From Chloroflexota bacterium (GTDB taxonomy: Bacteria; Chloroflexota; JAHJIN01), in NCBI GenBank assembly GCA_018823415.1, contig JAHJIN010000457.1:1-64000 (forward strand): a stretch of DNA of 64,000 bases, given 5' to 3'. Every line of letters begins with the position of its first letter. Within the stretch, counting starts at the first letter, position 1. The notes beneath the pieces are model-generated. The model saw nothing but the letters and a program-made list of their open reading frames with translations. It did no database searches and was not told where the DNA came from. Positions 23,646-33,814 of the stretch are shown here, piece after piece. Position numbers and translations under genes: made by a program.

Positions 23646-26036
23646 TCAGCGCCGGGCGATGGTAAACCCGCGCTCCTGTTGTTTGACGTTGTTCAGATAG
23701 AGGATCAGGCGATAGTCGCCCGGGTCCAGCCCTTGATTGTCCCACATGCGCACATCCCATACCGTGCCCTGTGCGCCGTACCGGGCATAGTCCCACGGCT
23801 CGTCTACGGTGTTCAGATGTTGGCCGTTGAAATACCACTCGCGGCGCACGGTCATGCCGGACTGCATATTGACATAATCCCACACGATGCGGACCTCGTA
23901 GACGGGGGACGCAAAATTGCCGCTGCAATCGGCTTCGCCGCCGCCCGGCGGGATGACGCAGAATTGCAATTCTGTAAACTGGCCGGCGCCAGGTCCCTGG
24001 GTGGGGACGGGCGTTGGTGCAGCCAGGACCAGGTAGCGGCCGTTGCACCAGCCCGGCGTGGAGCCGGGTGGGCCGCTCACGTTGTACCACGGGTCGCCGG
24101 ATACCCACTGGGGACCGCCGGCAATGACGAGCAGGTCGCCATTGTGGGCCGTGTATAGCACCGGGTAGGATGGGCCGGGGCCGCTGCGGATGTTGAGCTG
24201 ACCGTCGGGCGAAGCCACCTGCACCCAGGTTCCCACCGGGAATGTCGGCTCCACCGTGGACGTGGGCGTGACCGGTGCCAGCACTAGGTAGCGGCCGTTA
24301 CACCAGCCCGTGAACGTTTGTCCTTCGTCTGTCACCAGGTACCACGGCGCGCCTTCGACCCAGGTGGGACCCTGGACCACGCGCAGGCGGGTGCCGTTGG
24401 GCACGCTGCGCAGGATGCTATATTGGGAGCCGGGGCCGCTGCGGATGTTGAGCTGGCCGTCGGGCGAAGAGACCAGGACCCAGGTGCCCGGCGGAAAGTC
24501 GGGCTGCGAGGTGGGCGTGATGGTGGGCGGCGGCGGTCCCACCGGCGTGAGATATTGGCCGCTGCACCAGCCCTGGTAGGTCTGCGGGTCGTTTACCACT
24601 TCGTACCAGGGGACGCCGCCCACGACCGTGGGGCCGCCCACGATGCGCAGGCGCGTGCCATTGTTCGCCACGGCAATGACCGCATAATTGGTGCCCGGCC
24701 CTTGCCGGATGTTGAGCCGGCCGCTGGGCGAAGACACCTGCACCCAACTGCCCACCGGGAACACCGGCCCAATGGTGGGCGTGATGGTGGCCGGCGGGGT
24801 GGTAGATACCAGATAGCGGCCCTCACACCAGCCCCGCACTTTGCCGGCCTCGTCTGTCACTTCATACCAGGAGGCGCTGTCGGCCGGCACCGGCCCGCCG
24901 AGGATGCGCAGGCGCGTGCCATTGTTCAACACGGCCACCACTGCATAGCCCAGGCCTGGTCCCTGCCGGATGTTCAGCCGACCGTCGGGCGAAGAGACCA
25001 TCACCCAACTGCCCACCGGGAACACCGGCCCGGTGGTGGGCGTGGGAGTGACGGGCGTGCTGGCGGCCAGATAGCGGCCGTTGCACCAGCCGTTGGCCGC
25101 GCCGCCGTCCGTGACCTGATACCACCGGTCGGCTCCGACGACGGTGGGGCCGGCCGCGACCTGCAAGCGGGTGCCGTAGGATACCGTGGTAACGACGGCA
25201 TAGCCGGTGCCCGGCCCGGCGCGCAGGTTCAGGTTGGCCACGTTCACCTCGACCCACGAGCCCACCGGGAACGGCGCGGGGCCGGCCGTGGGCAGCGCCG
25301 GCGTGATGGTGGGCCAGACGGCCGGCGTGACCGTGGGCTGGCCGATGGGGCCGCGGAACCAGCGCCACATGCCGTTGGCCCGGGCCAGGTGCCCCACGTC
25401 GCTCTGGGCCTGTTGGGCACCGCCGCGTTCGATGGTCAGGGTAAAGGGCACCTGGGCCACATCGGTATATGTGCGGTCCATAAATGCCCATGAAGGCAGG
25501 ATGGTGGTGTCGCCATAGCTGCGGGCCACAATCACGTAATCGACCGTCTGCTCCATGTATCGCACATAGTCATCGCGGGAGAACAGGGCCTGTACGTCGG
25601 GGTGGAGCAGGTCGTACTGGCGGCCGTAATCGCCGGCGATCTGATAGGCGTGAACCAGTTCGTAGGTGCCCTGGGGCGTGCGCACGAGTTCGATGAGCAC
25701 TGTTTCTGCCGTCGGCTGTACGTCCTGGCCTTCGTAGCCCGTGGCCGACACGTGCAGCGCGGCGCCAGGCGGCAGGGGGATGGCAAAGGTCCCGGACTCG
25801 TCGCTCGAGACGCTGGTCGAGCCGGTTTGCACCTGGGCCTGGGGGATGGCCTGCAGCGTGACTGCGTCACGGACCATGCCGCTGATGGTGCGCGTGCCGG
25901 CTGGCGTGGGGGTGTCGGTCGGGCCAAATGGCTGCACCGGCCCCACCACCAGGATCACCATGATCAGCGCCAGCAGGCCTAGCGCAGTCAGTCCCAGCGC
26001 GCCCACTACCAGAATCCATTTGGTGGTCTGGTTCAT
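23646..26036 (-). CDS. Membrane-anchored protein with five bacterial SH3 domains
   Basis: The start at 26036 (AGGAG seven bases upstream) gives 796 residues. An N-terminal membrane anchor (about 6-32) is followed by a carboxypeptidase-regulatory-like domain (about 45-115; ISGMVRDAVTLQAIPQAQV). Next come a poorly conserved region and five SH3b domains of about 75 residues joined by Thr/Pro linkers, each with LN[IL]R.GPG..Y and ending GWCxGxYL. A C-terminal domain of about 130 residues is unassigned (GQFTELQFCVIPPGG). Bacterial SH3 domains commonly bind peptidoglycan, so a cell-wall binding or sensing role is likely. The repeats explain the strong DNA repetition at 24.0-25.3 kb. Confidence 0.88.
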   Translation of the reverse strand: MNQTTKWILVVGALGLTALGLLALIMVILVVGPVQPFGPTDTPTPAGTRTISGMVRDAVTLQAIPQAQVQTGSTSVSSDESGTFAIPLPPGAALHVSATGYEGQDVQPTAETVLIELVRTPQGTYELVHAYQIAGDYGRQYDLLHPDVQALFSRDDYVRYMEQTVDYVIVARSYGDTTILPSWAFMDRTYTDVAQVPFTLTIERGGAQQAQSDVGHLARANGMWRWFRGPIGQPTVTPAVWPTITPALPTAGPAPFPVGSWVEVNVANLNLRAGPGTGYAVVTTVSYGTRLQVAAGPTVVGADRWYQVTDGGAANGWCNGRYLAASTPVTPTPTTGPVFPVGSWVMVSSPDGRLNIRQGPGLGYAVVAVLNNGTRLRILGGPVPADSASWYEVTDEAGKVRGWCEGRYLVSTTPPATITPTIGPVFPVGSWVQVSSPSGRLNIRQGPGTNYAVIAVANNGTRLRIVGGPTVVGGVPWYEVVNDPQTYQGWCSGQYLTPVGPPPPTITPTSQPDFPPGTWVLVSSPDGQLNIRSGPGSQYSILRSVPNGTRLRVVQGPTWVEGAPWYLVTDEGQTFTGWCNGRYLVLAPVTPTSTVEPTFPVGTWVQVASPDGQLNIRSGPGPSYPVLYTAHNGDLLVIAGGPQWVSGDPWYNVSGPPGSTPGWCNGRYLVLAAPTPVPTQGPGAGQFTELQFCVIPPGGGEADCSGNFASPVYEVRIVWDYVNMQSGMTVRREWYFNGQHLNTVDEPWDYARYGAQGTVWDVRMWDNQGLDPGDYRLILYLNNVKQQERGFTIARR

Positions 26037-26085
26037 GCTCTTACTCCTGCCCCCTACGGGCTCCCTTTCACTTTCTAGTTTCCGC

Positions 26086-26114
26086 ATTATAACACGCCCT
26101 GGCAGGTCTATCAA
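26086..26114 (-). promoter_or_regulatory. Promoter of the SH3-array / TPR-TolB gene pair
   Basis: Minus strand TTGATA (26114-26109) and TATAAT (26091-26086) at 17 bp, with a TGT extended -10 element. Predicted leader is about 45 nt. Confidence 0.85.
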
Positions 26115-26128
26115 CAACCGATTGAGGC

Positions 26129-27124
26129 TCAGACCTCAAGGGCCAGAACCTTGAGGTAGGGGTGTTCGCCCGGGGCTACGGGGAAATCCACGGTCGGCTC
26201 GTGGTGGGTGGCGATGATGCGCCCGGTGCGCCCAGCCGCGGTCAGGCCGACCATCACCTGCCGTCGAAAGGCGTCCAGGCTCAACTGGGCGAGGTTGCAG
26301 CAGGCCAGCAGCAGGCCGCCGGGCGCCAGCACCGGCGCCGCCAGCGTCACCAGCCGGCCATAGTCCTGGGCGGCGCGAAAGATCTGGCCTCGGGACCGGG
26401 CAAAGCTGGGCGGGTCCAGGATGAGCAGGTCAAAGGTTTGCGCGCGCTGGGCTATAGTCCGGCTCTGCCGGGCCAGCCGGCCCAGCCAGTCGAACACGTC
26501 GCCATAGACAAAGTCGTACGGATCGGGCGTCAGGCCATTGGCGATATAGTTGTCCTGGCCCCAGGCCAGGGTAGACCGGGACAGGTCGATGTTGAGCACG
26601 CGGGTCGCGCCGCCGGCGCTGGCAGCCACGCCAAAGGCGCAGGTGTAGGCAAAGGTGTTGAGTACGGTGCGGCCGGCGGCCCAGTCGCGCACCCGGGCGC
26701 GCACCTCGCGCATGTCCAGGAACAGACCGGCGTGCAGGCCGGCACCAGGCCGGATGCGGTACGCGAGGCCGTTTTCCCGGCCGGTCAGCTCTGGCACGGC
26801 CTCGCCCCAGGCGGGTTCGGCCGGGGCCAGCGCGGCGATGTCGGCCTCGGTGAGGCGGGCGGATTCGGGGGGACGGCGTTTGAGATAGATGGCCTGGGGC
26901 TGGGCGGCGGCGACGAGGGCCGGGAGCAGGCCGTCAGGCAGACGCGGCGTGTGGGTCGTCACCACGAGCGCGTCGGCGTAACGGTCCACGGCGACGCCGG
27001 GCAGGCCATCGCCAGCGCCGTGGACGAGGCGGTACACGGTGGTGGCCGGATCATGACGGGCCAGCGGGTCGCGCCGGGCCACGGCGTGTTGCACCAGGGT
27101 GAGCAGGTCAGGTGGGGCAGACAT
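26129..27124 (-). CDS. Class I SAM-dependent rRNA methyltransferase, RlmI-like
   Basis: A 331-residue enzyme resembling RlmI/RlmK-type 23S rRNA cytosine methyltransferases. The N-terminal part (TTVYRLVHGAGDGLPGVAVDRY) is the usual EEHEAD-like region. The Rossmann domain has LNTFAYTCAFGVAAS for SAM binding, and DLLILDPPSFARS as catalytic motif IV. A PUA domain is not evident at the N-terminus. Start at ATG 27124. It is separated by 60 bp from the SLC13 gene upstream. Confidence 0.88.
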   Translation of the reverse strand: MSAPPDLLTLVQHAVARRDPLARHDPATTVYRLVHGAGDGLPGVAVDRYADALVVTTHTPRLPDGLLPALVAAAQPQAIYLKRRPPESARLTEADIAALAPAEPAWGEAVPELTGRENGLAYRIRPGAGLHAGLFLDMREVRARVRDWAAGRTVLNTFAYTCAFGVAASAGGATRVLNIDLSRSTLAWGQDNYIANGLTPDPYDFVYGDVFDWLGRLARQSRTIAQRAQTFDLLILDPPSFARSRGQIFRAAQDYGRLVTLAAPVLAPGGLLLACCNLAQLSLDAFRRQVMVGLTAAGRTGRIIATHHEPTVDFPVAPGEHPYLKVLALEV

Positions 27125-27184
27125 GTGGGGATTATACTGCATGGCGCGGCGGTCTGCAAATGCCGGATTTGCGAGCCGATTCGC

Positions 27185-28987
27185 CTACTGCAGCGGCCAA
27201 AAGACCGGCAGCACCAGCAGTAAAGTGACGAACAGCAGCACCGTCAGCGGCAGGCCCACCCGCACAAAGTCGCGAAAGCGGTATCCGCCAGGCCCCATCA
27301 CGAACACGTTCACCGGGTGTCCGGTTGGCGTGAGAAAGGCCATCGAGCAACCTAGCGCGGTTGCCATCGCCATGGCCCGAGGCTCGGTCCCCAGCCCTCG
27401 CGCGGCCGCAATGGCGATGGGAGCCAGCACCACGGCCGCCACCTGGCCGGACATCACCTGCGTCAGCAAGGTTGCCAGGAGGAACAGTCCCCCGGCCAGC
27501 GCCAGTGGCCCCCACCCGGCCAACGTCGTGACCAGCAGGTGCCCCAGCCAGTCCGCCGCACCGCTCCGGCTCAGCGCGATGCCCGCCGGGAGCATCCCGG
27601 CGATCAAAAAGATGGCCCGCCACTCGATGGCCCGGTACGCTTCGTCCATCGTCAGGCACCCGGCGATCACCATACCCAACGCGCCCAGCATCATCGCCTC
27701 GGCGATGGGCAGCAGATTGGTCGCCGTGACGATCAGGGCCAGAGCCATGATCGTCACGGTCAGCCAGCCCTTTTGCGTGCGCGGCGGCTCGTCCAGCTCG
27801 GCCAATACCAGGAAATCAGGGTCGGCGCGCAGCACTGCAATGCGCTCGCGCGGCCCGTGGACGAGGAGCGCGTCGCCAAATTGCAGAGGGATGTCGCCCA
27901 CATCGGTGCGGTAGGAGCGCCCTCCACGCCAGATGGCGACGACGCTCAGGTCGTACTTGGCGCGAAAGTGCAACTCCTTGAGCGTATGGCCGGCGGCCCG
28001 GCTGCGGGGTGCGATCAGGACTTCGAGCAGGGCGACGCGCGCCGTGGCGAGGTCACTATGCCAGTCCAGGTTCTCCAGGATCTCGCCGCCCAGATCGGTC
28101 AATTGCTGCACCCGCTCGGCTCGCCCGGCGATCAGCAGGATGTCACCGGCCCTGATGATCTCGCCGGGAGACGGCGCGATGCTGGCCGGCTGGTGGTTAT
28201 GCCATATAGCCAGGATGCTCAGGCCCAGCTTTTCCCCGATCTGGCTGTCGGCGATGGGCTGGCCAACCAGCGGCGAGGTACTGGCGACACGTACTTCGCT
28301 CAGTCGTTCTTCCAGGGCGTACATCTCGGTCAATTCTTGGCGTAACTGGTTGGCCTGGCCCAACTGCTCGGCCGGACTGACGGCCGGCAGCAGGCGATAG
28401 CCTACCAGGAGCATGTACGCTGTCCCCACCGCGACCAGCGGCAGGCCCACCGGCGCAAAGTCGAGCAGGCCATAAGGGGCCAGGCCCTCGTCCTTGAGCG
28501 CCGTGCTGACGACGATGTTGCTCGTGGTGAGCAGGGTGGCCATGCCGCCCAGGATGACGCCAAAGGCCAACGGCAGCAGCAGCTTGGACGGGCTGACCCG
28601 GATCCGCCGGGCCACGTCCATCATGGCCGGCAACAGCAGCGCCGCCGCCGCGATGTTGTTCATAAAGAGTGACAGCCCGGCCCCTGCCAGCATCGTGAAC
28701 AATAAGAGCCGGCGCGGGCGTTCGCCGGCCAGTCGAGTGAGAACCAAGCCCACGCGCCGCGTGACCCCCGTGCGATATAGGCCCTGCGTGAGGATGAAAA
28801 TGGCCAGGATGGTAACGACCGCAGAGCGCGAAAGCCCGGAGAATGCCTCCTGGACGGTGATGAGGCCGGTCAGCGCCAGGGTTAGGGCTATAAGCAGTGC
28901 CACCACGTCGGCGCGCAGGACCTCGGTCACCATCAGGATAATGGCGACGCTCAGGATTGCCAGTACGGCCAGGATCGCCGGCGTCAT
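27185..28987 (-). CDS. SLC13/DASS-family transporter with two RCK_C (TrkA-C) domains
   Basis: A 600-residue membrane transporter. The halves of the transport domain (about 1-215 and 400-600) carry SLC13/arsenite-permease-like helices, including LFMNNIAAAALLLPAMM and ALGCSMAFLTPTGHPVNVFVMG. Two RCK_C domains are inserted in the middle (about 228-295 and 315-385; AGDILLIAGRAERVQQL and FGDALLVHGPRERIAVL). Members transport dicarboxylates, sulfate or similar anions coupled to Na+. The RCK_C pair is a cytosolic ligand-binding regulator. Substrate is not determinable here. Confidence 0.9.
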   Translation of the reverse strand: MTPAILAVLAILSVAIILMVTEVLRADVVALLIALTLALTGLITVQEAFSGLSRSAVVTILAIFILTQGLYRTGVTRRVGLVLTRLAGERPRRLLLFTMLAGAGLSLFMNNIAAAALLLPAMMDVARRIRVSPSKLLLPLAFGVILGGMATLLTTSNIVVSTALKDEGLAPYGLLDFAPVGLPLVAVGTAYMLLVGYRLLPAVSPAEQLGQANQLRQELTEMYALEERLSEVRVASTSPLVGQPIADSQIGEKLGLSILAIWHNHQPASIAPSPGEIIRAGDILLIAGRAERVQQLTDLGGEILENLDWHSDLATARVALLEVLIAPRSRAAGHTLKELHFRAKYDLSVVAIWRGGRSYRTDVGDIPLQFGDALLVHGPRERIAVLRADPDFLVLAELDEPPRTQKGWLTVTIMALALIVTATNLLPIAEAMMLGALGMVIAGCLTMDEAYRAIEWRAIFLIAGMLPAGIALSRSGAADWLGHLLVTTLAGWGPLALAGGLFLLATLLTQVMSGQVAAVVLAPIAIAAARGLGTEPRAMAMATALGCSMAFLTPTGHPVNVFVMGPGGYRFRDFVRVGLPLTVLLFVTLLLVLPVFWPLQ

Positions 28988-29030
28988 GCGCGGTCAGGCT
29001 CCTCTCGTACACGTATTCCAGCGGTAGCGG

Positions 29031-29480
29031 CTACTCTGCCGGCACCTCGTCCAGCCACCAGGCGCCGCGCGCGCCCTCGCGGACCAGGCGCAGGGTGCCC
29101 TGGAACGAGGCCCGGTCCGGCCCGACGCCCTCTCGCAGCGTCGCGTGCAGCGTCACGTCCACCCGGGCTGTGTCGCCTTGGATGACCGGCGTGCCCATCT
29201 GGACGGTGATGCTCGCCACGTCGTCCCAGATGGGCCGCACCATGTCCACGAACTCGCCCAAGGGGTGCGCCTGGCGGTACGGCGTGGACAAATAGCCATA
29301 CGCCTGGCTGTACGCGCCCTCGCTCAGGGCGATGTAAAAGTTGTTCACCACGCCTTCGGGCGGCGTCACGTTCTCACGCGGACCCGGCGCCGGCCGCAGC
29401 ACGAACCACCAGACGCCCCCGCCAATCGCCGCGATCAGCAGGCAAATTAGAACTATTTGTACCAACCAGGTTCTTTTCAT
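29031..29480 (-). CDS. Membrane-anchored NTF2-like (DUF4878-type) protein
   Basis: A 149-residue protein with an N-terminal membrane anchor (VQIVLICLLIAAIGGGVWWF), then an NTF2-like cone fold (PEGVVNNFYIALSEGAYSQAYGYLS), as in DUF4878-type exported proteins. The track's longer frame would start in a dispersed repeat. The real start is the ATG at 29480, preceded by GGGGGA. Function unknown; the domain usually binds small ligands in the cell envelope. Confidence 0.75.
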   Translation of the reverse strand: MKRTWLVQIVLICLLIAAIGGGVWWFVLRPAPGPRENVTPPEGVVNNFYIALSEGAYSQAYGYLSTPYRQAHPLGEFVDMVRPIWDDVASITVQMGTPVIQGDTARVDVTLHATLREGVGPDRASFQGTLRLVREGARGAWWLDEVPAE

Positions 29481-29531
29481 CGCGAGTCCCCCATATCCTG
29501 GCCTGGCCCAGCCAGGACCGAACCAGAAATT

Positions 29532-29598
29532 TAACCGCCGAGAGCGCAGAGAACACTGAGCAGAAAATCCTTTGCGCTCTCGGCGTGCTCTGCGGTGA
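29532..29598 (-). repeat. Dispersed repeat family B, copy 1 (CACCGCAGAG palindrome)
   Basis: About 67 bp whose reverse complement begins CACCGCAGAGCACGCCGAGAG, closely matching copy 2 at 59839-59908 in opposite orientation. Imperfectly self-complementary. This class of repeat is scattered in many bacterial genomes and often spawns false ORFs. Confidence 0.8.
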
Positions 29599-29622
29599 GT
29601 TTTCTTGCTCACTGCAAGGCGC

Positions 29623-30435
29623 TCACCGGTCAGGTGCCAACTGGCCCAGGCATTCCTCGATGGCTGCTGCCGTGTCGAGGGCGGGCTCCACACCTACGGC
29701 GCCCCAGGCCAGCCACGCCAGGAACTCGTGGTTGCCGGCCGGCCCGGTGATGGGGCTGACCGTCAGGCCGCGCACCGCCAGCCCCAGCTCCTGCGCCCGG
29801 GCCAGCACGTCGGTGAGCACTTGCCGGTGCACCGCCGGGTCGCGGACCACGCCGCCCTTGCCCACCTGGCGCCGCCCGGCCTCGAACTGGGGCTTGATGA
29901 GGGCGACCACATCGGCGGTGGTGTCGAGCAGGGGCAGCACGGCCGGCAGTACCAGCCCCAGCGAGATGAAGGACACGTCGATGGTAGCCACGCTTACCGA
30001 TTCGGGCAGGCGTTCCAGGTAGCGAATGTTGGTGCGGTCCAGTGCCACCACGCGCGGGTCCTGGCGCAGCGCCCAGGCCAATTGACCATAGCCCACGTCC
30101 ACGGCATAGACCCGGGCCGCGCCGCGTTGGAGCAGGCAGTCGGTAAAGCCGCCGGTCGAAGCGCCCACATCCAGGCAGACCCGGCCGGCCACTGCCATGT
30201 CAAAGGCGTCCAGGGCGTGGGCCAGCTTGACGCCGCCCCGACTGACATAGGGCAGGCCGGCCTCCACCGCCAGCTCGGTCTCGACCGGGAGGCGCGTGCC
30301 GGGCCGCAGCGTGGCCGGGGGCCGGTCGCCGGCGCGCACCTGCCCGGCCAGGATGAGGGCCTGGGCCTGCGCCCGGCTCGCGGCCAGGCCCCGCGTCACC
30401 AATAATACGTCCAATCGTTCCTTTTCCTTGCTCAT
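29623..30435 (-). CDS. tlyA: TlyA-family rRNA (cytidine-2'-O)-methyltransferase
   Basis: A 270-residue protein with an N-terminal S4 RNA-binding domain ([29 protein letters not shown]). An FtsJ-like methyltransferase domain follows, with SAM-binding [19 protein letters not shown] and the K-D-K-E catalytic set: K in [11 protein letters not shown] in [11 protein letters not shown] in [10 protein letters not shown] in GNHEFLAW. TlyA methylates 16S/23S rRNA cytidines at 2'-OH. The ATG at 30435 lies only six bases after a -10 box and has no Shine-Dalgarno, so the mRNA is probably leaderless. Confidence 0.93.
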   Translation of the reverse strand: MSKEKERLDVLLVTRGLAASRAQAQALILAGQVRAGDRPPATLRPGTRLPVETELAVEAGLPYVSRGGVKLAHALDAFDMAVAGRVCLDVGASTGGFTDCLLQRGAARVYAVDVGYGQLAWALRQDPRVVALDRTNIRYLERLPESVSVATIDVSFISLGLVLPAVLPLLDTTADVVALIKPQFEAGRRQVGKGGVVRDPAVHRQVLTDVLARAQELGLAVRGLTVSPITGPAGNHEFLAWLAWGAVGVEPALDTAAAIEECLGQLAPDR

Positions 30436-30441
30436 GAGGCA

Positions 30442-30470
30442 AGCATAGCGCCAAGGAGCAGAAAAGTCAA
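30442..30470 (-). promoter_or_regulatory. Promoter of tlyA (leaderless)
   Basis: Minus strand TTGACT (30470-30465) and TATGCT (30447-30442), 17-bp spacing, six bases from the tlyA ATG. Confidence 0.75.
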
Positions 30471-30573
30471 GCGGTCCACAACCTGTACAAAAGCCGTGTA
30501 ACCTTTGGCGCCGGGTGGTGTTCTTATAAACTGGACCCTGGGGCAACCTGGTTAACGTTTAAAGAGGCAGATT

Positions 30574-31839
30574 ATGGGACACACATTGGCAGCCAAGATC
30601 CTGGCCGCGCACGCCGGGCTGGACGAGGTCCACCCCGGCCAGTTCATTGAGGTGGCGGTGGATCTGGTGCTGAGCAACGACATCACCGCCCCCATTGCCA
30701 TCCGCGAGTTTGAAAAACTGGGCGTGGCGCGCGTGTTCGACCCGGCGCGCGTGGTCATTGTGCCCGACCATTTTGCGCCCAACAAGGACATCCAGTCAGC
30801 CGAGCATTGCGCCATCATGCGCCGGTTTGCGCGGGCGCAGGAATTGCCCCACTATTTTGACGTGGGGCGCATGGGCATCGAGCATGTGCTGCTCCCGGAG
30901 CAGGGCTTGGTGGCGCCAGGCGACGTGGTGGTGGGCGCCGATTCGCACACCTGCACCTATGGCGCGTTGGGGTCTTTTGCCACCGGCATGGGCTCCACCG
31001 ACATTGCGGTGGCAATGGCGACCGGCCGCATCTGGATGCGCGTGCCCGAGACGATGCGCATCTGCTATCACGGCGCGCTGCAACCCTGGGTAGGTGGCAA
31101 GGACTTGATCCTGTATACCATCGGCCAGATCGGTGTGGACGGGGCGCGCTACCAGTCCATCGAGTTTGCCGGGCCGGCCGTGAACGGGTTGGACATGACC
31201 GGGCGATTCACCATGGCCAACATGGCTATCGAGGCCGGGGCCAAGGCCGGCCTGTTCGCCGTGGACGACGCCACCCGCGCTTATGTCGATGGCCGCGTGG
31301 AGCGCCCCTATCACGTCTATCAGGCCGATGCTGATGCTGAATATGCCCGGGTTATCGACATCGACGCCGGCCAGATCGAGCCGCAAGTGGCGTTTCCGCA
31401 CCTGCCGGAGAACGCGCGTCCGGTGAGCCAGGCCGGCGACGTGCCCATCGACCAAGTGGTCATCGGCTCCTGCACCAATGGCCGCCTGGAGGACCTGCGC
31501 ATCGCCGCCGGGCTGCTGCGCGGCCGTCAGGTCCACCCCCGCGTGCGTTGCATCGTCATCCCCGGCACCCAGCAAGTTTACCTGGATGCGCTGCGCGAGG
31601 GGCTGGTAGAGTCGTTTGTCGAGGCCGGCGCGGCCTTTAGCACCCCCACCTGCGGTCCGTGCCTGGGCGGACACATGGGCGTGCTGGCCGCCGGCGAGCG
31701 CGCGGTGAGCACCACCAACCGCAACTTTCGCGGGCGCATGGGCCACCCGGAGAGCGAGGTCTATTTGGCCGGGCCGGCCGTGGCGGCGGCATCGGCGGTG
31801 GCCGGCCGCATCGCCGGGCCGGAGGAGGTGCTATCGTGA
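30574..31839 (+). CDS. leuC: 3-isopropylmalate dehydratase large subunit
   Basis: Aconitase-family large subunit binding a [4Fe-4S] cluster; isomerises 2- to 3-isopropylmalate. Motifs include [20 protein letters not shown] and the cluster cysteines in VIGSCTNGR and [14 protein letters not shown]. The 421-residue length is that of the archaeal-type/short LeuC group, which can also act on citramalate/citraconate. Start ATG 30574 follows AAAGAGG. Its stop overlaps the leuD GTG start. No leuA is in the window. Confidence 0.95.
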   Translation: MGHTLAAKILAAHAGLDEVHPGQFIEVAVDLVLSNDITAPIAIREFEKLGVARVFDPARVVIVPDHFAPNKDIQSAEHCAIMRRFARAQELPHYFDVGRMGIEHVLLPEQGLVAPGDVVVGADSHTCTYGALGSFATGMGSTDIAVAMATGRIWMRVPETMRICYHGALQPWVGGKDLILYTIGQIGVDGARYQSIEFAGPAVNGLDMTGRFTMANMAIEAGAKAGLFAVDDATRAYVDGRVERPYHVYQADADAEYARVIDIDAGQIEPQVAFPHLPENARPVSQAGDVPIDQVVIGSCTNGRLEDLRIAAGLLRGRQVHPRVRCIVIPGTQQVYLDALREGLVESFVEAGAAFSTPTCGPCLGGHMGVLAAGERAVSTTNRNFRGRMGHPESEVYLAGPAVAAASAVAGRIAGPEEVLS

Positions 31840-32342
31840 CGCAAGCCGGTCGGGCCTGGAAATACGGTGACCACGTGGACACCGATGCCATCATCCCGGC
31901 GCGCTATCTGAACGTGTCGGCGGTGGAAGAACTGGCGCGCCATTGCATGGAAGACATTGACGCTGATTTTGCCGGCGCGGTGCAGCCCGGCGACGTCATC
32001 GTGGCCGGGGAGAACTTTGGCTGCGGGTCGTCGCGCGAGCACGCGCCGCTGGCCATCAAGGGGGCTGGCGTGAGCGGCGTGGTGGCACGCAGTTTCGCCC
32101 GCATCTTTTACCGCAACGCCATCAACATCGGTCTGCCCATCCTGGAATGTCCGGCGGCCGTGGAGGACGCGGAGAGCGGGCATCAGTTGGAGATAGACCT
32201 GGAAACCGGCCAGATCCGCAGCCTGAGCACCGGCCGGGTCCACCAGGCCGAGCCGTATCCAGCGTTCATGATGGAGATCATCAGGGCCGGGGGATTGGTG
32301 CCGTACACGCGGCAGCGCATCGCGGAGGATCAAGTTTCGTGA
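31836..32342 (+). CDS. leuD: 3-isopropylmalate dehydratase small subunit
   Basis: A 168-residue swivel-domain partner of LeuC. It carries [15 protein letters not shown] at the N-terminus and the substrate loop [21 protein letters not shown] start at 31836 gives a four-base overlap (GTGA) with leuC, and it overlaps leuB by the same pattern, so the three genes are translationally coupled. Confidence 0.96.
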   Translation: MTQAGRAWKYGDHVDTDAIIPARYLNVSAVEELARHCMEDIDADFAGAVQPGDVIVAGENFGCGSSREHAPLAIKGAGVSGVVARSFARIFYRNAINIGLPILECPAAVEDAESGHQLEIDLETGQIRSLSTGRVHQAEPYPAFMMEIIRAGGLVPYTRQRIAEDQVS

Positions 32343-33415
32343 CCAAGCAAGCAGAGTATCGCATCGCCGTTCTGTCTGGTGACGGCATCGGCGTGGAGGT
32401 GATTGCCGAGGCGGAAAAGGTGCTGCGCGCCGTGGGCGAGCGGTTTGGGTGCCGCTTTGTGACCGAGCCGGGACTGGTGGGTGGCGCGGCTATGAGTGCC
32501 ACCGGTGAGCCGCTGCCGGCGGCCGCGCTGGCCCTGTGCCGGGCCTCCGACGCCGTCCTCTTTGGCGCGGTGGGCGATCCCCGCTACGACGACCCCCAGG
32601 CCGAAAAGCGCCCGGAGCAGGCGTTGCTGGGCTTGCGCAAGGAGCTGGGGCTGTTCGCCAACCTGCGCCCGGTGCAAGTGCACCCGGCTCTGGTGGACGC
32701 CTCACCGGTGCGCCCCGAGGTGGTGCGCGGCGTGGACCTCGTCGTCGTGCGCGAGTTGACCGGCGGTATCTACTTTGGCGAGCCCCGGGTGGAAGGCTCG
32801 GAGCGCGCGGTGGACACCATGACCTACACCCGCGCCGAGGTGGAGCGCATCGCCCACCTGGGTTTCCAGATCGCGCGCGGCCGGCGGGGCAAGGTCACGT
32901 CGGTGGACAAGGCCAACATCCTGGCCTGCTCGCGCCTGTGGCGCCGGACCGTCGAGGCGGTGGCACGCGAGTACCCAGACGTGACCCTGGAGCACATGCT
33001 GGTGGACGCAGCGGCCATGCACCTCATCCGGCGGCCCCGCGATTTTGACGTGCTCCTCACCGAAAACCAGTTCGGCGACATTCTCAGCGACGAGACGTCG
33101 GTGCTGGTGGGGTCGATGGGCATGTTGCCTTCGGCCTCGCTGGGTGAAGGACGCTTTGGCCTGTACGAGCCAATCCACGGCTCTGCGCCGGACATCGCCG
33201 GGCAGGGCATTGCCAACCCGCTAGCGGCCATTCTCAGCGCGGCCATGCTCCTGCGCCACTCGTTGGGGCGCGAGGCAGAGGCGCAGGCGGTGGAGGATGC
33301 CGTGACTGCTGTTCTTGACGCCGGACATCGTACGCCGGACATCGCCGGACCGGGCCAGCTCACGGTTACGACGTCACAGATGGGCGACCTGGTCGTCCAG
33401 GCGCTGATCCAGTGA
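32339..33415 (+). CDS. leuB: 3-isopropylmalate dehydrogenase
   Basis: NAD-dependent beta-decarboxylating dehydrogenase converting 3-isopropylmalate to 2-oxoisocaproate. The credible start is GTG 32339 (GTGA overlap with leuD), giving 358 residues. The track's start at 32147 is a leuD shadow. Typical segments are [58 protein letters not shown] and [19 protein letters not shown]. It also can use citramalate-derived intermediates, fitting the citramalate synthase downstream. Confidence 0.96.
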   Translation: MTKQAEYRIAVLSGDGIGVEVIAEAEKVLRAVGERFGCRFVTEPGLVGGAAMSATGEPLPAAALALCRASDAVLFGAVGDPRYDDPQAEKRPEQALLGLRKELGLFANLRPVQVHPALVDASPVRPEVVRGVDLVVVRELTGGIYFGEPRVEGSERAVDTMTYTRAEVERIAHLGFQIARGRRGKVTSVDKANILACSRLWRRTVEAVAREYPDVTLEHMLVDAAAMHLIRRPRDFDVLLTENQFGDILSDETSVLVGSMGMLPSASLGEGRFGLYEPIHGSAPDIAGQGIANPLAAILSAAMLLRHSLGREAEAQAVEDAVTAVLDAGHRTPDIAGPGQLTVTTSQMGDLVVQALIQ

Positions 33416-33814
33416 ACCATAGTTGTCGATTAGAACCTGTCATGTGGCAACGCTGCCACGACCAAGACATGGACCGTCATGCACGATCCTCGCAGCGGAT
33501 CATTGCGCCAGCCGGCGCCGGCCAACGGGGGCCAAGCACGAACCAAAGACGAGTGCACATCTGAACATCGTCGCCAGTCACGTGCCCGACCGTTCCCGTG
33601 GCTGACCGTAAACCAAGGCAATTCCAAGAAAATGATCGTCCCAGTTGAATCATAGATCAAGTGCGCTCCGGCGGAGATTGGTGCATTGCAGGGGGATTGC
33701 TTAAGCTTTTCCTCTTGGCCGGCAATTATTTCTCTGTCAGAGTTACTTGCTCGCTGGCAAATTCTGGGACAATTCAAATCTGGAAAAGCCCAAATCGCTG
33801 AGAGGTGAAGAGAC
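33416..33814 (+). other. Lower-GC intergenic region between leuB and cimA, no supported gene
   Basis: About 400 bp with clearly lower GC than either neighbour. It has a GTGGCA/TGCCAC hairpin near 33444-33459 just after leuB. A 165-codon minus-strand frame (33430-33927) overlaps the start of cimA and resembles nothing I recognise. The last 15 bases before cimA carry GAGAGGTGAAGAG as ribosome-binding site. It could hold a decayed gene or a leader for cimA. Confidence 0.5.

Noticed and set aside
24000-25280. Regularly spaced DNA repeats resembling an array
   Set aside because: These are the coding sequences of five SH3 domains, not CRISPR; no short spacers of even length.
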